DNA of 64,000 nucleotides, taken from the NCBI GenBank assembly GCA_046295215.1, contig JBKBNP010000005.1:1-64000 (forward strand). The letters run 5' to 3'. Both the position numbers and the translations under genes were made by a program. The stretch comes from Szabonella sp046295215 (lineage in GTDB: Bacteria; Pseudomonadota; Alphaproteobacteria; Rhodobacterales; Rhodobacteraceae). Below, piece by piece: positions 16,472 to 26,235 of the stretch. The notes beneath the pieces were generated by a model that searched no databases, was not told the DNA's origin, and was given only the letters and a program-made list of their open reading frames with translations. Each line of letters opens with the position of its first letter. The stretch's first letter is position 1.

Positions 16472-18148
16472 TCATTCTTCGGCCAGACGTGAAATGACCA
16501 GCGTGACCTCGGGTTTCTTGCCGATCTCCTCCATCGCGACCTGACGCAGCGTGCGACGGATCGCCTCTTCCAGCTTGGTGTCGTCGCGTAGAAGCTTCGG
16601 TCCCGACCGGGAGAGAAGGTCGGACAGCCCCGCCTCCAGAGCCTCCGCCAGATCGGCACCCGTCCGCCCCTTTGGCGGCAGCCCCATCAGTTCGACCCAA
16701 GGGTCGCCCAGCAACTCGTCGGATTCGTCAAGGATGACCGTCACCAGCGCGTGACCGTTCAGCGCCATTCGGATCCGGTCCCGCACCACCCCATCCCGCG
16801 CGCCGACCATCACCGATCCGTCCAGATAGGTCCGCCCAGCCTCGATATATTCGGCAACTTCGGGTGCATCGCCGGTCAGGTCGATCATCATGCCGTTGGT
16901 CACCACTTCGGATGCGCGACCGGCGGCCATGGCGATGCGGGCATGTTCGCGCAGATGACGGTGTTCGCCATGCATCGGGATCACCATTTCCGGGTTCAGG
17001 ATCTGCTGCACGACCTCGAGATCGGGTCGGTTGGCATGGCCTGTCACATGATAGAGCCCGCCCGTATCGTCGACCACATTGACGCCCATTTCGGAATAGG
17101 CATTCATGATGGCAATCACGCCCCGTTCGTTGCCCGGGATGGTCTTGGAGGAAAAGAGGAAGGTATCGCCCTCTTTCATCTCGAGGCCCAGATACTTGCC
17201 CCGTGACAGTTGCGCCGAAGCCGCGCGGCGTTCGCCCTGACTGCCGGTCACGATCAGCATGAGGTTGCCGCGCGGAATCTCCTGCGCTTCCTCGGGGCTG
17301 ATGAGACGCGGAAAGTCAACGAGAACGCCCGAATCCTCGGCCGCCGAAACCATGCGGCGCATCGCACGACCCAAAAGGCAGACGGTGCGGTCCGCGGCCT
17401 GTGCAGCCTCGGCCAGCGTGCGCAGCCGCGCCACGTTCGACGCGAAAGTCGTGGCAACCACCATGCCGCGCTGTGCCTTTATCAGATCCCGCAAAGGCTG
17501 GCGCAGCGACGATTCGGACCGGCCCGGATGCAAAGAAAAGACGTTGGTGCTGTCGCACATCAGCGCCTTGACCGGGCGTTCCTCGGCGATGGCCCGGAAG
17601 GTGGCGGCGTCCCAGGCTTCACCCACCAGCGGGTTTTCATCCAGCTTGAAATCACCCGAATGAACGATGCGGCCTGCCGGGCAGTCGATCACCAGCGCGG
17701 AACTTTCCGGCACGGAATGGCTGACCGGCACGAATTGCACATCGAATGGCCCCGCCTGGACGGTTTCCGGGCGCGGTGCGACAATGTTGATCGCGTCCTT
17801 GGGGTGGCCGAACTCGTCGAACTTCAACCGCCCGATCGTGCCGGTGAAGCGGCGCATATAGACCGGAACCTTCAACTGCCCCCAGTAATGTGCCAGCGCC
17901 CCGATATGGTCCTCATGCGCGTGGGTGACGAAAATCGCCTCCAGCCGGTCGCGCCGTTCCAAAAGCCAGGAAATGTCGGGCAGGATCAGATCGACCCCCG
18001 GTGTCGTGTCCATATCGGGAAAGGTCACGCCCAGATCGACGAGGATCAGCCGCTCCTTGTCCTCCGGCCCATAGCCATAGACATAGGCGTTCATCCCGAT
18101 CTCCCCCGCGCCTCCGAGGGGAAGATAGATCAGACGGTTCGATTTCAT
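16472..18148 (-). CDS. rnj: Ribonuclease J
   Basis: Metallo-beta-lactamase/beta-CASP ribonuclease of 558 residues acting in mRNA and rRNA processing. The zinc-binding motif HAHEDH is at residues 76-81; PVSHSVPES, HSGDFK and the later MHGEHRHLREH are the expected metal and beta-CASP elements. The N-terminus LIYLPLGGAGEIGMN is typical of RNase J. It follows coaX with an ATGA overlap and is the last gene of the nuo-birA-coaX-rnj run, an order seen in other Rhodobacterales. The bidirectional terminator lies 43 bases after the stop. Confidence 0.95.
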   Translation of the reverse strand: MKSNRLIYLPLGGAGEIGMNAYVYGYGPEDKERLILVDLGVTFPDMDTTPGVDLILPDISWLLERRDRLEAIFVTHAHEDHIGALAHYWGQLKVPVYMRRFTGTIGRLKFDEFGHPKDAINIVAPRPETVQAGPFDVQFVPVSHSVPESSALVIDCPAGRIVHSGDFKLDENPLVGEAWDAATFRAIAEERPVKALMCDSTNVFSLHPGRSESSLRQPLRDLIKAQRGMVVATTFASNVARLRTLAEAAQAADRTVCLLGRAMRRMVSAAEDSGVLVDFPRLISPEEAQEIPRGNLMLIVTGSQGERRAASAQLSRGKYLGLEMKEGDTFLFSSKTIPGNERGVIAIMNAYSEMGVNVVDDTGGLYHVTGHANRPDLEVVQQILNPEMVIPMHGEHRHLREHARIAMAAGRASEVVTNGMMIDLTGDAPEVAEYIEAGRTYLDGSVMVGARDGVVRDRIRMALNGHALVTVILDESDELLGDPWVELMGLPPKGRTGADLAEALEAGLSDLLSRSGPKLLRDDTKLEEAIRRTLRQVAMEEIGKKPEVTLVISRLAEE

Positions 18149-18924
18149 GCGGTATCCTGTTCCTTGTTCAATTCGTGGATAAGGACGAGACCTTCCATGG
18201 TCAGATCGTCCTCTATGGCGTCAAATAGCTCGGTTCCCTGCTGGAACAGGGGGGCGAGGCCCCCGGTGGCGATAACCTTCATGTGGCTTTCGCGTTCCAG
18301 CCTGATCTGGCGCACGATGCCCTCGACAAGGCCGATATACCCCCAATACACGCCGGATTGCATGCAGGCCACCGTATTCGTGCCGATGGCGGATTGCGGC
18401 TTGGTCACATCAACATGCGGCAGTGCGGCGGCGGCCATGTGCAGCGCCTCGAGGCTCAGGTTCACGCCGGGCGCGATCACCCCGCCGATATAGGCCCCGT
18501 CCAAATCGACCACATCGAAGGTCGTCGCCGTGCCGAAATCCACCACGATCAGGTTGCCGCCATGGCGCGCGAACCCCGCCACCGTGTTCACCAGCCGGTC
18601 CGGCCCGACAGTGGTGCCCTGATCGACACGGGGGGCGACCGGCAGGCGACATTCGGGCTTGCCCACCACCAGCGGGCGGCAGTCATAGTAGCGGTTGCAG
18701 AACACCCGCAGGTTGAACACCACCCGCGGCACGGTGGAGGAGATGATCGCCTCGGTGATCTGCACTTCGATATTGGTCAGCCGCATCAGCGTCGTCAGCC
18801 AGACGAAATATTCATCCGCCGTGCGTTTGTGATCGGTGGCGATGCGCCATGTGGCGAGAAACCGCGCCCCGTTCCAGATGGAAAACACCGTATTGGTATT
18901 GCCGCAGTCGATGGCGAGAAGCAT
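18145..18924 (-). CDS. coaX: Type III pantothenate kinase
   Basis: Protein of 259 residues that phosphorylates pantothenate in the first step of CoA synthesis. The ASKHA-fold phosphate motif DCGNTNTVFSIW (residues 6-17) and the second motif VDFGTATTFDVV are conserved, as are GPDRLVN and IGGVIAPGVNLSLEAL. Length fits CoaX (about 255-260). It lies 22 bases after birA and overlaps rnj by four bases, so it is probably translated from the distal part of the nuo transcript. CoA supply may be relevant to the acyl-CoA pathway encoded nearby, but linkage is probably only positional. Confidence 0.95.
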   Translation of the reverse strand: MLLAIDCGNTNTVFSIWNGARFLATWRIATDHKRTADEYFVWLTTLMRLTNIEVQITEAIISSTVPRVVFNLRVFCNRYYDCRPLVVGKPECRLPVAPRVDQGTTVGPDRLVNTVAGFARHGGNLIVVDFGTATTFDVVDLDGAYIGGVIAPGVNLSLEALHMAAAALPHVDVTKPQSAIGTNTVACMQSGVYWGYIGLVEGIVRQIRLERESHMKVIATGGLAPLFQQGTELFDAIEDDLTMEGLVLIHELNKEQDTA

Positions 18925-18946
18925 GTGCCTTGCTCCGGTTGGGCGG

Positions 18947-19708
18947 TCAGAAAAAGATGTCGGCGGCGGGAATGGCCTCCCGCCCCTTTGGCGTGGCGAG
19001 GATCAGCGCGCCGCTGGCATCCATATCGGCAAAGATGCCTTCCCGCGTCAGGGTTCCGGTGCGCGCGATGATCGGCTCGCCCAGCCTTGCGGCATGGGCC
19101 AGCCATTCGGCGCGGATTGGGGCAAAGCCTTCGGCGACAAGCCGCGCCTCCCAGCGGGCAAAGGCGGGGGCAAGGGCGGCAAGGAAAGCCTCGGGCGTCG
19201 CGCGCAGCCCGGTTTCGGACAAAAGGCTGACCGGAGGCAGCGCGCCCGGTTCAACACTTTCGGGCGGGGGGGCGGCGATCAGGTTCACCCCAATGCCAAT
19301 GGCAAGCTGCGACACCTGCCCGGCGGCACCGCTGCTTTCGAGCAGGATGCCAGCCAGCTTGCCGCCATTGAGCAGCACGTCATTGGGCCATTTCAGGCGG
19401 AAACTGTCGGGCAACATGGTCAGGGACACACAAGCCTCCCGCAGCGACAATGCCGCCACGAAAGACCGCAGCGCGACCGCCTCGGCCGGGCCTCGCGGCA
19501 TCAGCGCGAGCGTTCCGTAGAAATTGCCCCGCGGGCTGACCCAGGGCCTGCCCCGCCGCCCCCTGCCCCCGGTCTGCTCCGCCGCCACGATCCAGGTGGG
19601 CATCGTCGGGTTGAGCCGCAGCGCCTCGGCATTGGTGCTGTCCACCGACCGCAACAGGATCCGGGCCGTGCCCTCGGGCCAGCCCGGAGGAAGAGTGTCA
19701 GCGGACAA
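18947..19708 (-). CDS. birA: Biotin-[acetyl-CoA-carboxylase] ligase
   Basis: Biotin protein ligase of about 253 residues without the N-terminal DNA-binding domain of E. coli BirA, so it is a class I enzyme that biotinylates carboxyl-carrier domains. Motifs: SVDSTNAEA, GGRGRRGRPWVSP (biotinyl-AMP loop) and RLKWPNDVLLNGGKLAGIL. A likely client is MccA encoded in the liu operon. The start is uncertain: I chose a TTG that overlaps the nuoN stop by 11 bases and has a GGCGGAAA sequence upstream; an ATG at base 19768 would overlap nuoN by 71 bases and is less likely. Confidence 0.9.
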   Translation of the reverse strand: MSADTLPPGWPEGTARILLRSVDSTNAEALRLNPTMPTWIVAAEQTGGRGRRGRPWVSPRGNFYGTLALMPRGPAEAVALRSFVAALSLREACVSLTMLPDSFRLKWPNDVLLNGGKLAGILLESSGAAGQVSQLAIGIGVNLIAAPPPESVEPGALPPVSLLSETGLRATPEAFLAALAPAFARWEARLVAEGFAPIRAEWLAHAARLGEPIIARTGTLTREGIFADMDASGALILATPKGREAIPAADIFF

Positions 19709-21134
19709 GCGTTTCCGCCGCAGCCTGGGCCAGCGCCTCGACCCCGAAGAGGTTGACGATCCCCGCAACCATCACGAAAGCAGAGCCCATCAGCGCCACC
19801 CATTGCACAGGTCCGATCCGGCCGTCGATGCCGTCGCCCTCGGTCCCGAAATACATGAAGAACACGATGCGCAGGTAATAGAAGGCCCCGATCACCGAAG
19901 CGACCACCCCCGCGATGGCGAGCCATGTCATGTTTGCGTCAACGGCGGCCTGAAGCACATAGAACTTGCCGAAGAAGCCCACCATCGGCGGCACACCTGC
20001 AAGGCTGAACAGCAGCACAAGCAGCGCCAGCGCCTGCAAGGGCGCGGTTTTCGACAGCATGTTCAGGCTTTCGATCGAGGTGACGGCGCGACCGCCCTTT
20101 TCCATCGAGAGGATGAAGGCGAAGGTGCCGATGTTCATTGCAACATAGATCGCCATATAGACCAGCATCGCCTGCACGCCGAACACCGTGCCCGAGGCCA
20201 GCCCGATCAGCGCAAAGCCCATATGCGCGATGGAGGAATAGGCCATCAGCCGCTTGATGTCGCGCTGCCCGATGGCGGCAATCGCCCCCACGAACATCGA
20301 CAGCACCGCCAGCAGCGCGATCACCTGCCCCCAATCGCCCGGCACCGACCCGAAGGCGTCATGCATCAGCCGCGCCAGCAATGCCATGGCCGCCACCTTG
20401 GGCGCCGTGGCGAAGAAGGCCGTGACCGGCGTGGGCGAGCCTTCATAGACATCCGGTGTCCACATGTGGAAGGGCACGGCGGAGACCTTGAAGGCCAGCC
20501 CCGCGATCATGAACACGAGGCCGAACAGCACACCCAGCGGGATACCGTCCTGCAAGGTCGACAGGATGCCCGAGAACAGCGTGGTGCCCGCAAACCCGTA
20601 GGTCAGCGACGCGCCGTAAAGCAGCAGACCCGAGGAGAGCGACCCCAGCACGAAATACTTGAGCCCCGCCTCGGAGGATTTCGCGGAATCGCGCCGCATC
20701 GAGGCCACGACGTAAAGCGCCAGTGATTGCAGCTCCAGCCCCATGTAAAGCGCCATCAGGTCGCCCGCCGAGACCATGATCATCATGCCAAGGACCGAGA
20801 GCGCGATCAGGATCGGAAACTCGAACCGCAGCAGGTCACGCTTGACCAGATAATCCTGACTGATGATCAGCACGGCCGCGGCCGAAAGCAGGATGGCGAC
20901 CTTGGCAAAGCGGGCAAAGCTGTCATCGGTGAACATGCCGCCAAAGGCCGACCGCTCGCCGCTTGTCCCCACCCCGATCCAGAGTGCCAGGACCACGAAC
21001 AGCCCCGAGGTCAGCCACATCAGAAGCGGGCCGACCCGGTCCTTGCCGGTGTAGACCGCCCCGAGCAGCGCCGCCATGGCAAAGATCGCCAAGGTGAATT
21101 CGGGGAGGATGGTGTTGAAATCGGCGGAGGTCAT
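19698..21134 (-). CDS. nuoN: NADH-quinone oxidoreductase subunit N
   Basis: Proton-pumping membrane subunit of complex I, 478 residues with about 14 hydrophobic helices. It carries the antiporter-type segments GLELQSLALYVVAS, SSGLLLYGASLTYG and KVSAVPFHMWTPDVYEG with the key Lys and the His/Trp/Asp cluster on the broken helix, and LMAYSSIAHMGFAL. Its gene follows nuoM by 10 bases and is the last nuo gene. Confidence 0.97.
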   Translation of the reverse strand: MTSADFNTILPEFTLAIFAMAALLGAVYTGKDRVGPLLMWLTSGLFVVLALWIGVGTSGERSAFGGMFTDDSFARFAKVAILLSAAAVLIISQDYLVKRDLLRFEFPILIALSVLGMMIMVSAGDLMALYMGLELQSLALYVVASMRRDSAKSSEAGLKYFVLGSLSSGLLLYGASLTYGFAGTTLFSGILSTLQDGIPLGVLFGLVFMIAGLAFKVSAVPFHMWTPDVYEGSPTPVTAFFATAPKVAAMALLARLMHDAFGSVPGDWGQVIALLAVLSMFVGAIAAIGQRDIKRLMAYSSIAHMGFALIGLASGTVFGVQAMLVYMAIYVAMNIGTFAFILSMEKGGRAVTSIESLNMLSKTAPLQALALLVLLFSLAGVPPMVGFFGKFYVLQAAVDANMTWLAIAGVVASVIGAFYYLRIVFFMYFGTEGDGIDGRIGPVQWVALMGSAFVMVAGIVNLFGVEALAQAAAETLVR

Positions 21135-21144
21135 CTCTGCTTCC

Positions 21145-22683
21145 TCATTCCATGGCCAGACGGGAGGCGTCCGTCACGGGTAGTGCTGCGTGATAATCCG
21201 CGACCAGTGCGGCGACGGTCGGGCCCATGATGTCGGTGGCCAGTTTCGGGTAGATCCCGAGGATCAGCGTGATCGCGACCAGCGGGGCCAGGATCGCCTT
21301 TTCGCGGCGGTCCATGTCGGTGATCGACTTCAGCGCCTCCTTGATGAGGTCGCCGAACACAACCCGGCGATAGAGGAAAAGCGCATAGGCCGGGGACAGG
21401 ATCACCCCCGTTGCCGCCACGACCGCAACCCAGGTGTTGACCTGAAACGCCCCCGCCATGGCCAGAAATTCCCCGACAAAGCCGGATGTGCCCGGCAGGC
21501 CCATGTTCGCGAAGGTGAAATACATCATCAACAGCGCATAGGCCGGCATCCGGATCACAAGCCCGCCATAGGCCGACACTTCGCGCGTGTGCATGCGGTC
21601 ATAGATCACGCCGACGCAGAAGAAGAGCGCGCAGGAAATGAACCCGTGGCTGAGCATCTGGAACATGGCGCCGTCGATGCCTTGCTGGTTCGCGGCAAAG
21701 ATCCCCATGGTGACAAAGCCCATATGGGCGACCGACCAATAGGCGATCAGCTTCTTGATGTCCTCCTGCGCCAATGCCACCAGCGAGGTATAGACCACCG
21801 CGATGGCCGAGAGCCACAGCACCACATCGGACATCACATCCGACCCAACCGGGAACATCGGCAGGTTGAAGCGCAAAAAGCCATAGCCCCCCATCTTCAA
21901 CAGCACCGCCGCCAGCACCATCGAGCCCGCCGTGGGCGCCTGAACATGGGCATCGGGCAGCCAGGTATGGACCGGCCACATCGGCATCTTCACCGCGAAG
22001 GAGGCAAAGAAGGCGAGGAACAGCAGCGTCTGGATCCCGCCCGGCACATGCAGCCCCAGCACGACCATATCCTGTGACGGGAAGTCATGGCGCAGGAGCG
22101 CGACCATATCCGTCGTGCCCGCCTGCACAAACATTGCCACCATCGCCACCAGCATCAGCACCGAGCCGAGGAAGGTGTAGAGGAAGAACTTGAACGAGGC
22201 ATAGATCCGGTCCTTGCCGCCCCAGATCCCGATGATGAGGAACATCGGGATCAGCCCCGCCTCGAAGAACAGGTAGAACAGCACGAGGTCCAGCGCGCAG
22301 AACACGCCGAGCATCAGCGTCTCCAGCACCAGAAACGCGATCATGTATTCCTTGATCCGGTGTTCCACCGTCCAGCAGGCGGCAATCACCAAAGGCATCA
22401 GGAATGTCGTCAGCATCACGAGAAGAACCGAGATGCCATCGACGCCCATCTTGTATTTCAGCCCGAGGATCCAGTCATATTCCTCGACGAACTGGAACCC
22501 GGTGTTCGACGGGTCGAACCCCGCGATCACGAAGATCGACACGAGGAAGGTCGTGGCCGTGGCCACCAGCGCCACCCATTTCGCATTGCGCTGCGCGGCC
22601 TCGTCCTCGCCCCGCAGGAACAGCGCCAGGATCGCGGCGGCAACCGCCGGAATGAAGGTGATGATGGAAAGCAGGTTTTCCAT
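21145..22683 (-). CDS. nuoM: NADH-quinone oxidoreductase subunit M
   Basis: Antiporter-like proton-pumping subunit of complex I, 512 residues. Recognisable segments include FYLFFEAGLIPMFLIIGIWGG (first half, with the conserved Glu), KMPMWPVHTWLPDAHVQAPT and KKLIAYWSVAHMGFVTMG. The ATG of MENLLSIITF was chosen because it overlaps the nuoL stop (TAATG) and gives the family N-terminus; the frame is open further upstream but there it is antisense-like sequence within nuoL. Confidence 0.97.
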   Translation of the reverse strand: MENLLSIITFIPAVAAAILALFLRGEDEAAQRNAKWVALVATATTFLVSIFVIAGFDPSNTGFQFVEEYDWILGLKYKMGVDGISVLLVMLTTFLMPLVIAACWTVEHRIKEYMIAFLVLETLMLGVFCALDLVLFYLFFEAGLIPMFLIIGIWGGKDRIYASFKFFLYTFLGSVLMLVAMVAMFVQAGTTDMVALLRHDFPSQDMVVLGLHVPGGIQTLLFLAFFASFAVKMPMWPVHTWLPDAHVQAPTAGSMVLAAVLLKMGGYGFLRFNLPMFPVGSDVMSDVVLWLSAIAVVYTSLVALAQEDIKKLIAYWSVAHMGFVTMGIFAANQQGIDGAMFQMLSHGFISCALFFCVGVIYDRMHTREVSAYGGLVIRMPAYALLMMYFTFANMGLPGTSGFVGEFLAMAGAFQVNTWVAVVAATGVILSPAYALFLYRRVVFGDLIKEALKSITDMDRREKAILAPLVAITLILGIYPKLATDIMGPTVAALVADYHAALPVTDASRLAME

Positions 22684-24839
22684 TAGTGCGCCCCCCCGGA
22701 GAGCGTCATCCAGGTGACAAGGGCGGCGATGCCCAGAACCATGGCGAATGCGTAGTGGAAGAGATAACCGGACTGCGCGCGCCCCGCGAGGCGGGTCAGG
22801 CGCGGGATGAAGCCCAGAGCCACGGCATTGATGAAGCCGTCGATCACCGACCCGTCGCCCTTCTTCCAGAAGAAGCCCGCAATCCACATCGTGGGTTTCA
22901 CGATGATCCAGTCATAGATCTCGTCAAAATACCATTTGTTGAGCAGGAAGAGGTAAAGCGGGCGCTGCTGCGTGGCCAACCGTCCCGGCAGGTCCGGGCT
23001 GCGGATGTAGAAGAGCCAGGCAAGGCCGAGGCCCAGAAGCATCGCGGCAAAGGGCGAAACCTTGACCCATTTGGGCACCGAATGGGCCGCATTGATGATC
23101 GTATTGGCCGGATGATCCGGGTCCGCAACGATGCGGCTGTCGACCATCGCCTGTCTTTCGGGCGAGAAGGGCAACATCAGCAGCGCACCGCGCGGGGCCA
23201 CCGTTGGGAACGCCTCGGCGGCCAGCACCTCGGCGCCATTCGGCTCTGCCTCTTCTGCCGGATCGGATTCCACCGCGTGATCGTCGCCATGTGTCGCATC
23301 ATGGTGCTGGACAATTTCCATCCCGAACCACGAGCGCACCGTCTCTTCCTTGCCGAAGAACACGTTGTAGAACAGCGCCCCCGAGAAGATCGCGCCAAGG
23401 CCGAGAACGGCCAGCGGGATCAGCATGATGCGCGGAGACTCATGCGCATGGTCATGGGTGTGATGATCCCCCCGCGCCTCGCCATAGAAAGTCATGAACA
23501 TCAGCCGCCAGGAATAGAAGGAGGTCATCGCCGCTGCCACAACCAGCAGCCAGAAGGCATAGCTCGACCCGACATAGGCGCTTTCGATCACCGCATCCTT
23601 GGACACGAAGCCCGCAAAGCCGATCCAGCCGGTCAGCGGAATCCCGACCCCGGTGATCGCCAGCGTGCCGATCATCATGGCCCAGAAGGTCATCGGGATC
23701 TTTTTGCGCAGCCCGCCGTAATTGCGCATATCCTGTTCATGGTGCATCGCATGGATGACCGACCCGGCCCCGAGGAACAGCATCGCCTTGAAGAAGGCAT
23801 GGGTGAAGAGGTGGAACATTGCCACCGGATAGGCCCCCACACCGGCCGCCACGAACATGAAGCCAAGCTGCGAACAGGTCGAATAGGCGATCACGCGCTT
23901 GATGTCATTCTGCACCAGACCCACGGTCGCGGCAAAGAACGCGGTTGTGGCCCCGATCACGGTCACGAAGGCCAGCGCATGAGGCGCGTATTCCATCAGC
24001 GGCGACATGCGGCAGACAAGAAACACCCCCGCCGTCACCATGGTCGCGGCATGGATCAGCGCCGAAACGGGCGTCGGCCCCTCCATCGCGTCCGGCAACC
24101 AGGTGTGCAGGATCAGCTGCGCCGATTTCCCCATCGCCCCGATGAACAGCAGCACGGAAATCAGCTCTGCCGCGTTCCAGTCGGTCCAGAGGAAGCGGAT
24201 CGACATTTCCGCCAATGCGGGCGCCTGCGCGAAGATGTCGTCAAACCGCAGCGAGTCGATCATGTAGTAGATCGCGAACATCCCCAGCAGGAAGCCGAAA
24301 TCCCCCACCCGGTTGATGAGAAAAGCCTTCATCGCCGCCGCATTGGCCGAAGGTTTGCGATAGTAGAACCCGATCAGCAGGTAGGAGGCGACCCCGACCC
24401 CTTCCCAGCCGAAGAACAACTGCACGAGGTCATCGGCGGTCACCAGCATCAGCATGGTGAAGGTGAAGAACGACAGGTAAGCGAAGAAGCGCGCCTTGTA
24501 ATGCTCGTGCTGCTTCCAGTTGTCGTCATGCGCCATGTAGCCGAAGGAATAGAGGTGGACCAGCGCCGACACGGTGTTCACCACCACCAGCATGATCGCG
24601 GTCAGACGGTCCAGCCGGATCGCCCATTCGACGGCGAGCGAACCGCTTTCGATCCAGCGCAGGAGTGTCACCTGCTGCGTCACCCCGTCATGGGTCAGAA
24701 AGATGATCCAGGACAGGAAGGCCGCAAGGAAGATCAGCGAGGTCGCGATGATCTGCGCGGGCTTCTCGCCGATCAGACGCCAGCCGAAGCCGCAGATCAG
24801 GGCGCCGATGATCGGCGCGAAAAGGATGATCGTTGCCAT
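22683..24839 (-). CDS. nuoL: NADH-quinone oxidoreductase subunit L
   Basis: Largest membrane subunit of complex I, 718 residues, with about 16 hydrophobic helices and the long amphipathic lateral helix near the C-terminus. Characteristic stretches: FFGWEGVGVASYLLIGFYY, KSAQLILHTWLPDAMEGPTP and KRVIAYSTCSQLGFMFVA. A His- and Glu-rich loop (GDHHTHDHAHES, then a second HHDATHGDDHAVE about 80 residues later) is present in the C-terminal third; such loops occur in Rhodobacter-type NuoL and could bind metal but this is not shown. It overlaps nuoM by one base and follows nuoK by four bases. Confidence 0.97.
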   Translation of the reverse strand: MATIILFAPIIGALICGFGWRLIGEKPAQIIATSLIFLAAFLSWIIFLTHDGVTQQVTLLRWIESGSLAVEWAIRLDRLTAIMLVVVNTVSALVHLYSFGYMAHDDNWKQHEHYKARFFAYLSFFTFTMLMLVTADDLVQLFFGWEGVGVASYLLIGFYYRKPSANAAAMKAFLINRVGDFGFLLGMFAIYYMIDSLRFDDIFAQAPALAEMSIRFLWTDWNAAELISVLLFIGAMGKSAQLILHTWLPDAMEGPTPVSALIHAATMVTAGVFLVCRMSPLMEYAPHALAFVTVIGATTAFFAATVGLVQNDIKRVIAYSTCSQLGFMFVAAGVGAYPVAMFHLFTHAFFKAMLFLGAGSVIHAMHHEQDMRNYGGLRKKIPMTFWAMMIGTLAITGVGIPLTGWIGFAGFVSKDAVIESAYVGSSYAFWLLVVAAAMTSFYSWRLMFMTFYGEARGDHHTHDHAHESPRIMLIPLAVLGLGAIFSGALFYNVFFGKEETVRSWFGMEIVQHHDATHGDDHAVESDPAEEAEPNGAEVLAAEAFPTVAPRGALLMLPFSPERQAMVDSRIVADPDHPANTIINAAHSVPKWVKVSPFAAMLLGLGLAWLFYIRSPDLPGRLATQQRPLYLFLLNKWYFDEIYDWIIVKPTMWIAGFFWKKGDGSVIDGFINAVALGFIPRLTRLAGRAQSGYLFHYAFAMVLGIAALVTWMTLSGGAH

Positions 24840-24843
24840 GGCC

Positions 24844-25149
24844 TCAGCCTTTCATCACGTTGACGTCTTCGACGTCGATGCTGCCGCGGTTGCGGAAGAA
24901 CACCACCAGGATCGCAAGGCCGATGGCGGCCTCCGCCGCGGCGACGGTCAGCACGAACATGGTGAAGACCTGCCCCACCAGATCCCCCAGATGCGAGGAG
25001 AAGGCGACGAGGTTGATGTTGACCGAAAGCAGGACCAGTTCGATCGACATCAGGATCACGATCACATTCTTCCGGTTCAGGAAGATGCCGAAGATCCCGA
25101 TGACGAACAGCGCCGCCGCCACCGTCAGATAATGTTCCAGTCCCACCAT
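24844..25149 (-). CDS. nuoK: NADH-quinone oxidoreductase subunit K
   Basis: Small membrane subunit of complex I, 101 residues, three helices with the two proton-path glutamates in LMSIELVLLSVNINLVAF and AAAEAAIGLAILV. The ATG of MVGLEHYL was chosen over one seven codons upstream because GGAGGGAACGAGA precedes it and the length matches NuoK (about 100). It lies 64 bases after nuoJ. Confidence 0.97.
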   Translation of the reverse strand: MVGLEHYLTVAAALFVIGIFGIFLNRKNVIVILMSIELVLLSVNINLVAFSSHLGDLVGQVFTMFVLTVAAAEAAIGLAILVVFFRNRGSIDVEDVNVMKG

Positions 25150-25213
25150 TCTCGTTCCCTCCGGGGTCATCGCCCCGTTGAAGTTCCACGCCGCCGGGCA
25201 GCGCGTTTTTCGT

Positions 25214-25828
25214 TCAGAGGCCCTGACCGGGCTTCACATCCTTGAGTTCCATCGCCTTGGCCGGGTCGCGCCACATCTGGTGCAGCACATTCTGGCGCTT
25301 CACATCCTTGCGGTGGCGCAGCGTCAGCACGATGGCTCCGATCATCGCGACCAGCAGGATCATGCCCGCAAGCTGAAAGAGCAGCAGATACTGGTCATAG
25401 ATCAGAAGGCCAAGCGCGCGGGTGTTTTCCACTTCCGCCATGTCGGGCGTCACCGCTTGCCGCAGGCCAAGCGCGCCATCGGCCTGCACCCAGGCCCCAT
25501 AGGTCAGGCCAAGCTGCATCAGGATCACCACACCGACCAGCAGCGCCAGCGGCATGTGGCGGGCCATCTCGCCCTTCAACTCCGCGAAATCCACATCCAG
25601 CATCATCACGACGAACAAGAACAGTACCGCCACCGCGCCGACATAGACGATGATCAGCAGCATCGCGACGAATTCCGCCCCCAGCAGCACGAAAAGCCCC
25701 GCTGACGACAGGAACGCAAGGATCAGCCAAAGCACCGAATGCACCGGATTGCGGCTGATCGTGACCAGCAGACCGGCCGTAACAGCGGTCAGGGCGAAGG
25801 CGTAGAAAGCCAAATCGGCGACGGTCAT
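25214..25828 (-). CDS. nuoJ: NADH-quinone oxidoreductase subunit J
   Basis: Membrane subunit of complex I, 204 residues, five hydrophobic helices. The conserved third-helix region AMLLIIVYVGAVAVLFLFVV contains the pi-bulge of the E-channel, followed by MMLDVDFAEL. The start overlaps the stop of the carboxymuconolactone decarboxylase-like gene by four bases, and an AGGAGA site lies seven bases before the ATG. Confidence 0.96.
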   Translation of the reverse strand: MTVADLAFYAFALTAVTAGLLVTISRNPVHSVLWLILAFLSSAGLFVLLGAEFVAMLLIIVYVGAVAVLFLFVVMMLDVDFAELKGEMARHMPLALLVGVVILMQLGLTYGAWVQADGALGLRQAVTPDMAEVENTRALGLLIYDQYLLLFQLAGMILLVAMIGAIVLTLRHRKDVKRQNVLHQMWRDPAKAMELKDVKPGQGL

Positions 25829-26235
25829 TCTTTCGTCTCCTCTGTCTCGGCAAAGACGGCTTGCGCGATCTCCAGCGCCTTTTGCATGGCGGGCAACCCG
25901 CCGAACATGCTCATCTGCCAGATCACTTCGGCAATCTCGCGTTTCGTGGCGCCTGCGGCCAGCGCGTTGCGGATCGTGAGCCGCAGTTGCGCATCGGCCT
26001 GCGCGCCCAGAACCGTCAGCGCCGCAATCGTGACCAGAAGCCGCGTGCGCGCATCCAGCCCTTCAGGGTTGAAGGTCTTGCCGAACCACAGTTCCAGCAT
26101 GTCCTTGGGCATGGTGGGAAAGAGCTTCTCGAACCCTTTCACATCCATGCCTTCCATGGCGGGCGCGAACGCCTTGGCCATTTCCTGACCCTGCTCCATC
26201 ATCGCCTTGAACATCTTTGAAAAATCATCGGTCAT
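25825..26235 (-). CDS. Carboxymuconolactone decarboxylase family protein within nuo operon
   Basis: Protein of 136 residues. The C-terminal half has the CMD/AhpD-like helical fold: LDARTRLLVTIAALTVLGAQ, then LRLTIRNALAAGATKREIAEVIWQMSMFGG, in which the usual catalytic CxxC of AhpD is absent. It therefore resembles the non-redox CMD-type proteins. The gene is locked into the operon by ATGA overlaps with both nuoI (upstream) and nuoJ (downstream). Extra reading frames at such positions are known in Rhodobacter and Paracoccus nuo/nqo clusters; a function in complex I assembly is possible but not demonstrated by the sequence. Confidence 0.88.
   Translation of the reverse strand: MTDDFSKMFKAMMEQGQEMAKAFAPAMEGMDVKGFEKLFPTMPKDMLELWFGKTFNPEGLDARTRLLVTIAALTVLGAQADAQLRLTIRNALAAGATKREIAEVIWQMSMFGGLPAMQKALEIAQAVFAETEETKE

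Noticed and set aside
22686..24863. A 725-codon plus-strand frame
   Set aside because: Antisense to nuoL, which is certain; composition is His/Arg/Gln-rich and unlike a protein.
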